Below are positions 35,673 through 44,214 of a DNA stretch of 50,846 bases, one piece after another. A program made the position numbers and the translations under genes. The DNA comes from Megamonas sp. UBA1796 (GTDB taxonomy: Bacteria; Bacillota; Negativicutes; Selenomonadales; Selenomonadaceae), in the NCBI GenBank assembly GCA_002319795.1, contig DCFU01000042.1, forward strand, positions 1 to 50,846. The letters run 5' to 3'. The number at the start of each line of letters is the position of its first letter. Positions within the stretch are counted from its first letter, which is position 1. The notes beneath the pieces are model-generated. The model ran no database searches, had not been told where the DNA came from, and saw only the letters and a program-made list of their open reading frames with translations.

Positions 35673-36335
35673 TCACTTATACTGAATACTTTTAAGAAAG
35701 CATATACCATAGTGTGTCACTACAGTGTAACAACCTAAAATGCCTAAAAAATCAATAAAAAACTGCTCAGGCGATGCCACTCTTAAAATGCCAAAGACAT
35801 GCTTCATCAACAACATATCTCCGATATGATTGGCAAAAGATGCCTCCATTCCATAGATGACAAGAATGAACGCCAGGATATATCCCATATACTGCGTAAA
35901 CTGTGGATACAGCTCTAATCCCAACCGACGGCTTAAACGGACCCAAATCATTTCCCAATGGAACCCCAAATGGATACCCAGCAGGAGAAAACACGCATAA
36001 GAACTCCCCTGATGCAGGCTATGCACCCAAAGTGTATTCGTACCATGCAATGCCATGGAAGGCATCACCAATTGTGAAATCAATATGCCTGAAACCATGG
36101 ATAGCAGAAAGGCGATAACCAGCAGGAAATTCACTATCGTCAATAAAATCCAATATATGTTCCGCCTCCCTGTAAAAAAAGTCTGATACCCATGTATATT
36201 CAGCCCATTATGCCATAATATAAAGAAAAACAGAACCATACCTAAGACTTCATGTGGCCGATTCCCTGTGAAAGGATAATTCATTACGGCCAGGAACAAA
36301 ACCACTAACAATAAATTCAAAAGATTTCTTTTCAA
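35673..36335 (-). CDS. DUF4405 membrane protein (predicted haem-binding)
   Basis: 220 residues, about five hydrophobic helices. His residues lie within or beside helices (HEVLGMVLFFFILWHNGLNI; MALHGTNTLWVHSLHQGS; LLLGIHLGFHWEMIW), as expected for a cytochrome-b-like protein. DUF4405 proteins often accompany flavodoxins and Fe-S proteins, and an electron-transfer role is inferred from that. Third gene after the MerR-type promoter at 36906. Confidence 0.75.
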   Translation of the reverse strand: MKRNLLNLLLVVLFLAVMNYPFTGNRPHEVLGMVLFFFILWHNGLNIHGYQTFFTGRRNIYWILLTIVNFLLVIAFLLSMVSGILISQLVMPSMALHGTNTLWVHSLHQGSSYACFLLLGIHLGFHWEMIWVRLSRRLGLELYPQFTQYMGYILAFILVIYGMEASFANHIGDMLLMKHVFGILRVASPEQFFIDFLGILGCYTVVTHYGICFLKSIQYK

Positions 36336-36350
36336 TCGATTCCACCTGCT

Positions 36351-36527
36351 TTATTCAATACATACGCAAGATGATTCCTGCAAACTCTGATCAACAATTT
36401 CCTGTGCCATTCGCCCATACTCTGCCTCCGTAAGGCTATTACTGTTTGCTATATCAAAAAGACAGTGCAGAGATGCTCCTCCTATTACTAAAACTGCTAA
36501 AACAGTTCCTGTTACAAATTTTTTCAT
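36351..36527 (-). CDS. Small exported protein, 58 residues
   Basis: Begins MKKFVTGTVLAVLVIGGASL, a signal peptide or membrane anchor, followed by a polar tail with AEYGRMAQEIVDQSLQ and Cys residues at its end (SSCVCIE). GGGG lies seven bases before the ATG, and it sits between the broken aldo-keto reductase and the DUF4405 gene on the same strand, only 15 bases before the latter. I do not recognise a family. Its position suggests a partner of the membrane redox protein. Confidence 0.65.
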   Translation of the reverse strand: MKKFVTGTVLAVLVIGGASLHCLFDIANSNSLTEAEYGRMAQEIVDQSLQESSCVCIE

Positions 36528-36560
36528 CAAACTACCCCCTTTCGCAAAATAAATGTTTCA

Positions 36561-36859
36561 TCAACGTCCAAAATAGCCTTCAATTTCCTTCATACGCCCT
36601 TCAATATTGACATGGAACGGACAGCGCGGTTCACATTCGCCGCATTGTGCACAATCACGTGCCGTACGATTGAGTCTCATATAGTGGTCTTTTGCAAGTC
36701 CATCGCCAGATTTTGCCAAATCGTAATATTTATTGACCGCAGCAATATCAATACTGCCTATTCAGTTTCTGCTATATAAGACAATCTAAGATTACATCCT
36801 CCAAGTACAAATCCCACAGAGCCCAGTCCCATGCCACGTATAAAATCTCTTCTTTTCAT
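36561..36859 (-). pseudogene. Tat-exported Fe-S aldo-keto reductase, internally deleted
   Basis: The ATG at 36859 (good GGGG site) opens a Tat signal, MKRRDFIRGMGLGSVGFVLG, which stops after 33 residues. In a shifted frame the sequence resumes as the C-terminus of an Fe-S aldo-keto reductase: DIAAVNKYYDLAKSGDGLAK, then CAQCGECEPRCPF, ending at 36561. Most of the barrel (perhaps 250 residues) is gone. The two ends show that the ancestral protein was exported through Tat. Confidence 0.8.
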
Positions 36860-36905
36860 AACTGCTATCCCCTCCCCCAAAACCAAGCAGCCTTAGCTTT
36901 TTCTT

Positions 36906-36936
36906 AGTCTATTACCCAGAGTCAGCTCAATAGAAA
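36906..36936 (-). promoter_or_regulatory. MerR-type promoter of the DUF4405 unit (19-bp spacer)
   Basis: Leftward TTTCTA (36931-36936), 19-base spacer containing GAGCT-GACTCTGGG, TAGACT (36906-36911). The right half-site matches the cupin promoter (GACTCTGGGTAA against GACTCCAGGTGA) in the same register; the left half is weaker. Confidence 0.5.
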
Positions 36937-37113
36937 ACCTTTTTTGAAACCAAACGTATTCGGTTAAATATAGTTGTAAAATAAATGCTCCTATAGCACG
37001 GTAAGCCATTGTATATTGTCGTGATTTTTATACACATGTCAGCGGCAAGCATAGCTCGCAATAATATGAATTGAAACTCCTATGGTCACGTAACCAACAA
37101 CATTATTATATAT

Positions 37114-37734
37114 TCATTTCATCATGCCTATCTTTTTCAGCCACGGTTCAACATCGCGACTGTCATTGGCTGTAATTCCATCCACTATTTTTGCGTTTGG
37201 TACAAGCTGCCGGATTGCTGGCATACTCTCCGCTAAATCACTGCCACCACTCGTGCAGAATGGAATTATCACCTTACCAGACAAATCATAAGACTCCATG
37301 AACGTATAAACCGCCATGGGCGCCGTATGCCACCAAATCGGATAACCAATGAAAATCACATTATAGTCTGTCATATTTTCTACTTTGTCAGCAATCGCTG
37401 GCCGGGAATTTTCCTCAACCTCACGTTTTCCAACTTCCGTAGTAGGTTTATACTCCGTCGGGTATGGTTTTACGGTTTTTATCTCAAAAATATCACCACC
37501 AACATCTTCATGAATCTGATTTGCAATCTTTCGTGTATTCCCGCCCCAAGAGAAATAGGCGATCAACACCTTTTGTCCATTTTTCGCTTCCGGCTTACCA
37601 ATAGCATTGCTCTCTGCACTCGCGACTGGTGCCTGTTGTCTTGACATGGACAACCGTCCCATAATTTCATTTTTATAATAGTAACCACCTCCCAGCAATA
37701 AAGCAGCAATCACACAAAAAATAATTTTTTTCAT
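37114..37734 (-). CDS. Membrane-anchored flavodoxin
   Basis: Flavodoxin fold with the FMN phosphate loop YFSWGGNTRKIANQI and GYPIWWHTAPMAVYTF. The first 20 residues are a hydrophobic helix (MKKIIFCVIAALLLGGGYYY) with positive charges ahead of it, so the flavin domain would lie outside the cytoplasm, unusual for a flavodoxin. About 206 residues; ATG at 37734 with GGAGG seven bases upstream. Last gene of the DUF362-CMD-MATE-flavodoxin unit. Confidence 0.88.
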   Translation of the reverse strand: MKKIIFCVIAALLLGGGYYYKNEIMGRLSMSRQQAPVASAESNAIGKPEAKNGQKVLIAYFSWGGNTRKIANQIHEDVGGDIFEIKTVKPYPTEYKPTTEVGKREVEENSRPAIADKVENMTDYNVIFIGYPIWWHTAPMAVYTFMESYDLSGKVIIPFCTSGGSDLAESMPAIRQLVPNAKIVDGITANDSRDVEPWLKKIGMMK

Positions 37735-37793
37735 ATCGTTACCTCCAAATCTTTTTGATTTCCTCAAAATAATCATGAGCATCATAAGCAATT

Positions 37794-39191
37794 TCAGATT
37801 ACCCGGTACCGCGTCCAAGTCCCTCGCAAATAGCGCACTGAGAAAATTACCGCCTTGATCAACCAATCAACAAACATAGCAATCCATGTGCCGAACATTC
37901 CCATCCCCAAATAAATTGCAAATACATAGGATAAAGCAATACGGCTAAAAATCATGGACAATGTCCCGACTACCATCGGAAATCTGGCATCTCCTGCAGC
38001 ACGCAACGTGACCGGCAAAGTATAAGCCAGCGGCCAAATAAGAATTTCGATAATGGCATGTGCCCAAACAATTTTATACGCCATCGCAGTTGCATCTGCC
38101 GACAGTCCATAAAGATCCATGATGGTCGGCAAAAGCATAATGACAATAAAGCAACTTATAATTTGGGCTATATAAACGCCCCCCATGATTTTCTTGGTAT
38201 AATAACGCGCCTGCTCGTAATCTCCAGCACCGATACAGCGCGCAATGACAACCGTTAACCCAAACCCAATCGCCATACCGGGCAGGGCTTCAAACATAAC
38301 AATCGTACCGCCGACGGCATTTGCAGCAATAGCTGCTGTACCAAAAGTGGCAACCAAGCTTAGTACAAGGATGCGCCCAAAATAAAAGAGCCCGTTTTCC
38401 AATCCATAAGGAATGCCTATATTAAGGATCTGCTTGATTAACTTTAGATTGTATTGATATTTTATCGTTCTGGTAAGATAAAGAGATTGTCTTTTGTCCA
38501 TAGCCAGCGTCAAAATAATAACAGCAGCGGCGATACGCGCCAATAAAGTTGGAATGGCTACGCCCTCAACACCAAAATGGAATCCATAAATAAGAATCGC
38601 ATTTCCGGCTGCATGAGCAATATTCATCGCGAGCATAATCAGCATGGGAAGTTTAGCGTTCCCCATCGTTCTGAAAATGGCGGATCCGGCGTTGTATAAC
38701 GCCAAAAAGGGAATCGAAAGTGCTGTAATCATCAGATATCGATCCGCATTATCATATACTTCAGCGGTTATCTGCCCAAAAACACCATGTAAAATAAAAG
38801 GCTTCAACAAATAGATGCATCCCATAATCATGATGGATGCGATTCCGGCAAACCACACCAACTGGTTTGCTGTATTTCTTGCTTCACTTTCTTTCAGCGA
38901 TCCTAAATATTGTCCGGCAACAACGGCTCCGCCGGTTGATAAGGCCGCAAAAAGGCTGATTAAGAGTGCCATAACAAAATCGATAAGAGAAACCCCGGAT
39001 ACTGCAGCTTCCCCAATAGAAGCAGCCATGATAGAATCCGCCAACCCCACAAGATATTCGAGAAACTGCTCAATAATAATGGGCAGAAACAATTTAAATA
39101 GATCATGATTACTAAAAAATTTTGTTTTAATTAAAATATGATTCAGTTTCCTTTCAGAATTTGATTTAAACGATTGATTCCGCTGCTTCAT
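37794..39191 (-). CDS. MATE-family efflux transporter
   Basis: 465 residues with twelve predicted helices in two similar halves (LFLPIIIEQFLEYLVGLADS; ALSTGGAVVAGQYLG; ALPGMAIGFGLTVVIARCIG). MATE proteins export cationic drugs or metabolites using Na+ or H+. It overlaps the end of the CMD gene by 26 bases, so it belongs to the redox cluster and may expel toxic products. The start has a weak ribosome site, consistent with translational coupling. Confidence 0.9.
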   Translation of the reverse strand: MKQRNQSFKSNSERKLNHILIKTKFFSNHDLFKLFLPIIIEQFLEYLVGLADSIMAASIGEAAVSGVSLIDFVMALLISLFAALSTGGAVVAGQYLGSLKESEARNTANQLVWFAGIASIMIMGCIYLLKPFILHGVFGQITAEVYDNADRYLMITALSIPFLALYNAGSAIFRTMGNAKLPMLIMLAMNIAHAAGNAILIYGFHFGVEGVAIPTLLARIAAAVIILTLAMDKRQSLYLTRTIKYQYNLKLIKQILNIGIPYGLENGLFYFGRILVLSLVATFGTAAIAANAVGGTIVMFEALPGMAIGFGLTVVIARCIGAGDYEQARYYTKKIMGGVYIAQIISCFIVIMLLPTIMDLYGLSADATAMAYKIVWAHAIIEILIWPLAYTLPVTLRAAGDARFPMVVGTLSMIFSRIALSYVFAIYLGMGMFGTWIAMFVDWLIKAVIFSVRYLRGTWTRYRVI

Positions 39192-39924
39192 TTACACAAC
39201 GCAGTGCATTCAAGCTACGTGGATATCCAATAAATGGCAGGCACTGTGAAATTATTTTAATAAGCAATGTCTTATCATTGCCAATACGCATATTGGCTTT
39301 GGCATGCGAGGTTAGTTGCGGTTCACAGCCTCCCTGCGCCGCTAAAAAGCAAAAAGTGATCATCTCACGCTGCTTGTAGTCGAGACCGCCGCGCGTATAA
39401 TAATCTCCAAAGCAATTATCCGCCAGCCAGCGATTAATATGCCGGCTTTCTTCCGGACCGGACTGAGGAAAATTCTTCATTCCTGCCCCAAAAATATTGA
39501 TCTGCGCTTGAATGCCCTTTTCCAATCGATTCGCCATCGTCGTTTTTGCCTGTCCCTCTAAAGGCAATTTAACTCCGCAGCTTTCCAGTACTTCATTGAT
39601 TCCCTTCAGGAAAGGAAATACGCGCCCGATTCCCAAATAAGCCACTGCTTGATAGACTACTTCCTTTGCTTCAACCGGTGTTACGCCAAAATTCAGCGCT
39701 GCCGGTAGGAACGCCTTAAATTCATCAATACTTTGACTTCCAATGAGGGTGGCGAGAATAGCCATCATCCTTGTACGGTCAGCCAAGTCATCCTGGTTTA
39801 CAACCTCATCAAAAGCAAAATTATCAAACCGCTCAATAAATTCAGGATCGGTTTCTCTAAATTTTGAACTATATCCTGGAAACATTTTTTCATGATATAG
39901 TTTGGCATTTTTGCTAGATACCAT
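39166..39924 (-). CDS. Two-domain carboxymuconolactone decarboxylase (CMD) family protein
   Basis: About 252 residues with two tandem AhpD/CMD-like repeats. The second repeat shows CFLAAQGGCEPQLTSHAKAN, the usual conserved Cys/His region. Such proteins act as peroxidase-type reductants or decarboxylases; substrate unknown. ATG at 39924 lies nine bases after AGGAG; an ATG six bases earlier is only three bases from it. In operon with DUF362, MATE and flavodoxin. Confidence 0.85.
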   Translation of the reverse strand: MVSSKNAKLYHEKMFPGYSSKFRETDPEFIERFDNFAFDEVVNQDDLADRTRMMAILATLIGSQSIDEFKAFLPAALNFGVTPVEAKEVVYQAVAYLGIGRVFPFLKGINEVLESCGVKLPLEGQAKTTMANRLEKGIQAQINIFGAGMKNFPQSGPEESRHINRWLADNCFGDYYTRGGLDYKQREMITFCFLAAQGGCEPQLTSHAKANMRIGNDKTLLIKIISQCLPFIGYPRSLNALRCVNEAAESIV

Positions 39925-40007
39925 TCTCATCTGCTCCTTTTAATTTTTACGAGCCTTATAAATAAGGTCCCATAGTTTGTTATAAATATTTTTTAGCTGT
40001 ACTTAGC

Positions 40008-41042
40008 TTAATCAATAGAAATCAGTTCATACTTATCATTGCCCATTTTCAGTTTACGCATAGCATCCAGTTGGTGTAGACCATGGCGTGACTCCATACG
40101 TTCCACAAGATCATGTTTCTCATTTTCTGGTTTGGCATAAACCATATCGACTGCTGCCTGGTCAATTGCCAGAATGTCTGTCGACGCCAAAATTCCAATA
40201 TCAGAAATTTTCGGTTCAGCCGCACTCACTCCGGCACAATCGCAGTCCACCGACATACGGCGCAGGACGTTGATGAACACAATATGTTTGCCGAAATAAT
40301 CAATCGTCGCTTTACCTGAATCAGCCATGTTTTCCATAAACAAATCTTTAGTCGCCATATCTCCCCAATCAGACCCCTGTGGCGCTGTTGGCTTTCCAAA
40401 TCCATGTACCATACGTTTACCAATTTTCCCATCGGCACAGCCAATAGCAATGTTCTTGAGAGAGCCGCCAAAACCACCCATAGCATGTCCTTTAAAATGG
40501 GTAAGCACAATCATCGAATCATAGTTCACAATATGTCCGCCCATTGATACTTCGTTAAGATGAAGGGCATTGCGAACTGGCAGCATAACTGTACCGTCCT
40601 CATCCATGATATCTACCGGACAAAAAGTCCAACCGTTGATTTCTAATGTCTTACGATGCTTTTCAGTCGTGTCGCGGTCACCTGTATACATAGTATTTGT
40701 TTCAACAATTGTGCTGTCAGGAACATGCGTCTGGAATGCCTTGACCATATCGCGCGGCAAAATATTGGGACCATGTTGTTCACCGGTATGCAATTTGATC
40801 GCAACCTTGCCATAGATACTTTCATTCATTTGGTCATACAAACCGATCAAATGATCTGCATCTATCTGTTTTGTAAAATAAACTTTTGCGGTAGAGCCCA
40901 CCGTACTTCCACCCGTTACTTCTGTACTGCCGATAACAGGTGCCTGCGCCCAGGACTTTTCTAGCCCTTCGAAACCGGAAAGAGCTACTCCAACAGCTGT
41001 TGCTCCAGCCAATTTCATAAAACTACGCCTTGAAATCCCCAT
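40008..41042 (-). CDS. Tat-exported DUF362 protein
   Basis: 344 residues. N-terminal Tat signal SRRSFMKLAGATAVGVALSG, then the DUF362 domain (VAIKLHTGEQHGPNILPRDM; TNTMYTGDRDT; LTHFKGHAMGGFGGSLKNIA). The domain often occurs with Fe-S clusters, but no ferredoxin motif is seen here. Probably folded with a cofactor before export. ATG at 41042 with AGGAGG nine bases upstream. First gene after the MerR-type promoter. Confidence 0.88.
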   Translation of the reverse strand: MGISRRSFMKLAGATAVGVALSGFEGLEKSWAQAPVIGSTEVTGGSTVGSTAKVYFTKQIDADHLIGLYDQMNESIYGKVAIKLHTGEQHGPNILPRDMVKAFQTHVPDSTIVETNTMYTGDRDTTEKHRKTLEINGWTFCPVDIMDEDGTVMLPVRNALHLNEVSMGGHIVNYDSMIVLTHFKGHAMGGFGGSLKNIAIGCADGKIGKRMVHGFGKPTAPQGSDWGDMATKDLFMENMADSGKATIDYFGKHIVFINVLRRMSVDCDCAGVSAAEPKISDIGILASTDILAIDQAAVDMVYAKPENEKHDLVERMESRHGLHQLDAMRKLKMGNDKYELISID

Positions 41043-41096
41043 AAAAACTCGCCTCCTATTTTTATGCAACCATTGACTTTATTATGGATTAAATTC

Positions 41097-41127
41097 ATCG
41101 TATCACTTGAAGTTAACTCCAGTACAA
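41097..41127 (-). promoter_or_regulatory. MerR-type promoter of the DUF362 operon (19-bp spacer)
   Basis: Leftward TTGTAC (41122-41127), 19-base spacer with the dyad TGGAGTTAACTTCAAG, TACGAT (41097-41102). It shares spacing and half-site shape with the cupin promoter and stands about 55 bases before the DUF362 start. Confidence 0.7.
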
Positions 41128-41305
41128 GTGTTTTCGGAAAATAAAAGCAAAAAAATCTAAAAAATTTTATACTAATGCAGCGTTTACTTTATTGTGGCAG
41201 CAGTTAGCTGGCTTTTTTTATTTGCAACAACCATTTTGAAGAACTTTCCTATTAAATAAGGAAAGTATCGTACGATAACTTTCACCGCAAGGACCGTTTA
41301 GTTCA

Positions 41306-42133
41306 TCATTTGCTAACAATATCAGTTGACGCCGCCATCTCTCTCTGTGTCTTATAATCGGTAATCCGCTCTTCCAGACGATCAATCGTAGCTTTTAAAG
41401 CCTGTGAACCGAGTACCATGCGGAGCGGTGCAGGACTCTGGTTTACACTTTCGATAATCCGTGCGGCCATTTTTGCTGGATCGCCTGGCGCGAGCCCCTT
41501 GGATGCATCCAGCATATCTAAAAACGCATGGCAGGATTCATATTCCGGCATGAGATTTGTCACTTTAGCACTGCCATAACGGAACTCCGTACGGGCTCCG
41601 CCTGGTTCAACAATCGTCAGGCCAATGCCAAACTGGGCAACTTCCTGCGCCACCGACTCACAAAAGCCTTCAATACCGAATTTCGTCGCATGATACAAAG
41701 AATTCGCCGGATAGGCAACCTGACCGCCATAAGATGAAATCTGGATAATCCGTCCGCCTCCCTGCAGACGCATATAGGGAAGCACCGAACGGATAATCTG
41801 GATCGAACCCGTAAGATTTGTCGCCAGAATATGATTTACTTCAACATCCGAAAGCTCTTCTGCACAGCCAAAAAGTCCATAGCCAGCATTACTTACGACC
41901 ACATCAATTTTGTTATATTTTTCAAAAACCTCCGAAACTGTACGATGTATTGCCGGAACAGCAGTTACATCAAGTAACTGGCAATCAAATGTATCCGGAT
42001 ATTTCTTAATCAAAGCCTCCACTTTCTTGCGACTGCGGACCGTGCCAATGACCCGATGGCCTTGTGCTAAAATCTGTTTTGTTATTTCATTACCAAAACC
42101 GCTGGATACACCAGTAATAAACCAAGTATGCAT
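41306..42133 (-). CDS. Short-chain dehydrogenase/reductase
   Basis: 275 residues, classical SDR: cofactor loop TGVSSGFGNEI, NAG motif VVSNAGYGLFG, catalytic Ser in ISSYGGQVAYP and YHATK (Tyr/Lys). NADP(H) oxidoreductase of unknown substrate. GGAGG precedes the ATG. A 7-bp hairpin (ACTTTCC/GGAAAGT, about 41245-41267) lies after its stop. A LysR remnant is upstream, the usual partner of such genes. I see no 19-bp-spacer promoter here. Confidence 0.92.
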   Translation of the reverse strand: MHTWFITGVSSGFGNEITKQILAQGHRVIGTVRSRKKVEALIKKYPDTFDCQLLDVTAVPAIHRTVSEVFEKYNKIDVVVSNAGYGLFGCAEELSDVEVNHILATNLTGSIQIIRSVLPYMRLQGGGRIIQISSYGGQVAYPANSLYHATKFGIEGFCESVAQEVAQFGIGLTIVEPGGARTEFRYGSAKVTNLMPEYESCHAFLDMLDASKGLAPGDPAKMAARIIESVNQSPAPLRMVLGSQALKATIDRLEERITDYKTQREMAASTDIVSK

Positions 42134-42276
42134 TTTATATTTCCTCCAAATTTTTATTCATTGAATTGGAATACATATCTCTTTTCTGTTTTCATTTTAT
42201 AATTTCTAATAACTCCAATCAATTCCGATTTCCTGCATTATCCATAAGAAAAACTTATCCATTGGCAGCAAAAAAG

Positions 42277-42296
42277 GACTTGCCGATGCAAGCCCT
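42277..42296 (-). terminator. Terminator of the LysR remnant
   Basis: GGACTTGC (42277-42284) pairs with GCAAGCCC (42289-42296) around CGAT; leftward a run of six T follows. Confidence 0.8.
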
Positions 42297-42320
42297 TCCT
42301 GATCATCCTTCTTTATAAAT

Positions 42321-42557
42321 TTAGATTTCCTCATCAATTGGCTCTACCAGAAAATGCTTTTTCAAAAGAGCCGCAAAATTTTCCATATAATTTTTCACTG
42401 CATCTGCCCGCCAAAAAGCATAATATTTACGGTACACCTGCTTATCCTTCCAAGCAATAGGAATATTGCGAACTACCGCGTCTTGATCTACCAGCTCTCG
42501 AACGAACTCAATCGACATAAATCCTTTGCCCGGGACCACTTTTAAAACACAAACCAA
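42321..42557 (-). pseudogene. C-terminal remnant of a LysR-family regulator
   Basis: About 75 residues resembling the end of a LysR effector-binding domain (VVPGKGFMSIEFVRELVDQD; NIPIAWKDKQVYRKYYAFWR). The DNA-binding half is missing: upstream in frame there is a stop within 15 bases, and no ATG or ribosome site opens it. Probably once controlled the neighbouring SDR gene. Confidence 0.7.
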
Positions 42558-42601
42558 TACAAATTATTGTATCACAGGATTCGCCATAATATATGACTGT
42601 A

Positions 42602-43813
42602 TTATAAGTTGTCTATGTTTGTTAACTGCGATTTTATTACCTGATAATTGCTAACAAATTGCGTATATGTATCTTGCCCTTTTCCATAAATTGTTTTTGC
42701 TTTTGCATAATTTTTCTGTGCACCAGAATTATTCTGATGAAATTCTAAATTTGCACCAACACGCATCGTATCACAATATTGTATTGATAATGTCAGCGTA
42801 TCTATAAATTGACGTTTCAAATCTTCCGTACCTTGGGGCGCTGTAATATAGTTCACTTGGTTTCTTAAGCCTGTACGCATAGATTTTGCCTGTTCCAATA
42901 AAGCAAAATAGTCAAGCCAAGTATATCCACCATTGCGCAAATTAACAAGCAGACTCCCAAAATCAGTTTTTTCACTATCATAGTCTTGAATCACATTATC
43001 CATTTTTTGAAAAAACTCATTCATCACGGCTAGTTTATCCAGTTTTTCTTGATTTATTTTCCGCTGATCTTCCACAAATAAAGTTAATTGATGTGGTAAA
43101 ATAGAAAAATCAGTATTTAATGCAAATGCTGTATTTGGAACATTTATTTGCCTCGTTAATGAGATTATAATATCTATATCATCCTTAATATTAGCTATCA
43201 CATTATCCGTTTCACTACTTAATGGCTTTTGAATAGCTAAATTTGTCTGTTCCAAAACAGTACTTTCTTTTTGCAATAGGTTAATAAGCGTTTTTTGTTG
43301 AGATGCATATTTCTCTAAAGGATGTTTTTTTGATATACGTCCCTCTATATCATCAATGGCTGCTTTCTTTTCTTGTAACTGCTTTTGAATGTCATCACGT
43401 TTCTCTTTTTTCAATATATCAGGTAAGGTCTCTTTTATCAAAGTATCATTTGCGTCCTCTATGTTTCTTGAAGCTTCCTCATATTGAAGCAAATAATGTG
43501 TTTCGCTCACATAATTATAATAATAATATGCCCCACCAAAAGCAGCGAATAAGACAAGTAAGCCTGCAAGTCCATATTTAATATACTTTTTCCTGCCCCA
43601 TGTTCTAATTTTTTCTCCAATAGAATTTTCTTTTGACTTTTGAGTGTAAAAACTATACCCGCAATTCTTGCAAAAATCTGCTATTGCTGGATTCTTAGCT
43701 TGGCATTTCTTACAAAGCCAGTCTTCACGTCCTCTACAATCATTTCCGCATTTAGGACAAAAATATGTCGTAGCATCAATTTCCGCATTACAATTTGGGC
43801 ATCGTCTAGTCAT
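42602..43813 (-). CDS. Double zinc-ribbon, single-pass membrane protein with helical outer domain
   Basis: About 403 residues of no named family that I recognise. Two zinc ribbons at the start (CPNC...CPKC; CKKC...CKNC), a transmembrane helix near residue 100 (YGLAGLLVLFAAFGGAYYYY), then about 280 residues rich in Lys, Glu and Gln that look helical (KKEKRDDIQKQLQEKKAAID). The zinc ribbons lie inside the cell and the long domain outside. ATG at 43813 with AGGAGG seven bases upstream. A large inverted repeat lies upstream. Confidence 0.75.
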   Translation of the reverse strand: MTRRCPNCNAEIDATTYFCPKCGNDCRGREDWLCKKCQAKNPAIADFCKNCGYSFYTQKSKENSIGEKIRTWGRKKYIKYGLAGLLVLFAAFGGAYYYYNYVSETHYLLQYEEASRNIEDANDTLIKETLPDILKKEKRDDIQKQLQEKKAAIDDIEGRISKKHPLEKYASQQKTLINLLQKESTVLEQTNLAIQKPLSSETDNVIANIKDDIDIIISLTRQINVPNTAFALNTDFSILPHQLTLFVEDQRKINQEKLDKLAVMNEFFQKMDNVIQDYDSEKTDFGSLLVNLRNGGYTWLDYFALLEQAKSMRTGLRNQVNYITAPQGTEDLKRQFIDTLTLSIQYCDTMRVGANLEFHQNNSGAQKNYAKAKTIYGKGQDTYTQFVSNYQVIKSQLTNIDNL

Positions 43814-43863
43814 TATTTTTCCTCCTAAAACACCATCATCAGCCGCACCTAACAAGTACAAGC

Positions 43864-43901
43864 CAGCACATATTATCATAATTATGTGATAATATGTGCT
43901 G
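43864..43901. repeat. 15-bp perfect inverted repeat upstream of the zinc-ribbon gene
   Basis: CAGCACATATTATCA (43864-43878) and TGATAATATGTGCTG (43887-43901) are perfect reverse complements around eight bases. It lies about 50 bases before the gene start. It could be an operator or a hairpin in the leader; no T run follows on either side. Confidence 0.6.
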
Positions 43902-44127
43902 ATACTAGTATGTAAATTCAGGCATGCTTACACCTTAATACTTCTATTTTAACAAAATTTTGACAATTTCTCCCTTATCCCGCCGATAAGTTACCTCAAT
44001 CGCCTGGAGCCACTTCACTATTGATTTATGCGTCACCACCTCTATATTGATAAAAATATTAATTATTATTTACTATCTTTTTTCTATAATCATGCTATAC
44101 TGTACTTAGATGCTTTACTCAATCTTT

Positions 44128-44159
44128 ACCGTATCTGATCCTTGATGCGGTATTTTTTA
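44128..44159 (+). terminator. Orphan rightward terminator
   Basis: ACCGTATC (44128-44135) pairs with GATGCGGT (44144-44151), followed by ATTTTTTAT. No gene ends here on this strand; TATAAT- and TATACT-like boxes lie just upstream (about 44085-44102), so a small RNA of about 60 bases is possible. The rest of 43902-44497 holds no intact gene. Confidence 0.5.
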
Positions 44160-44214
44160 TACCCTTTTACCTGCAGCCAAAACCCAAAGCTCTGCCGCAG
44201 TTCATTATATTCCA

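Noticed and set aside
42160..42240. A fourth MerR-type promoter before the SDR gene
   Set aside because: ATTGGAGTTATT resembles a half-site, but no -35/-10 pair with 19-base spacing could be placed.
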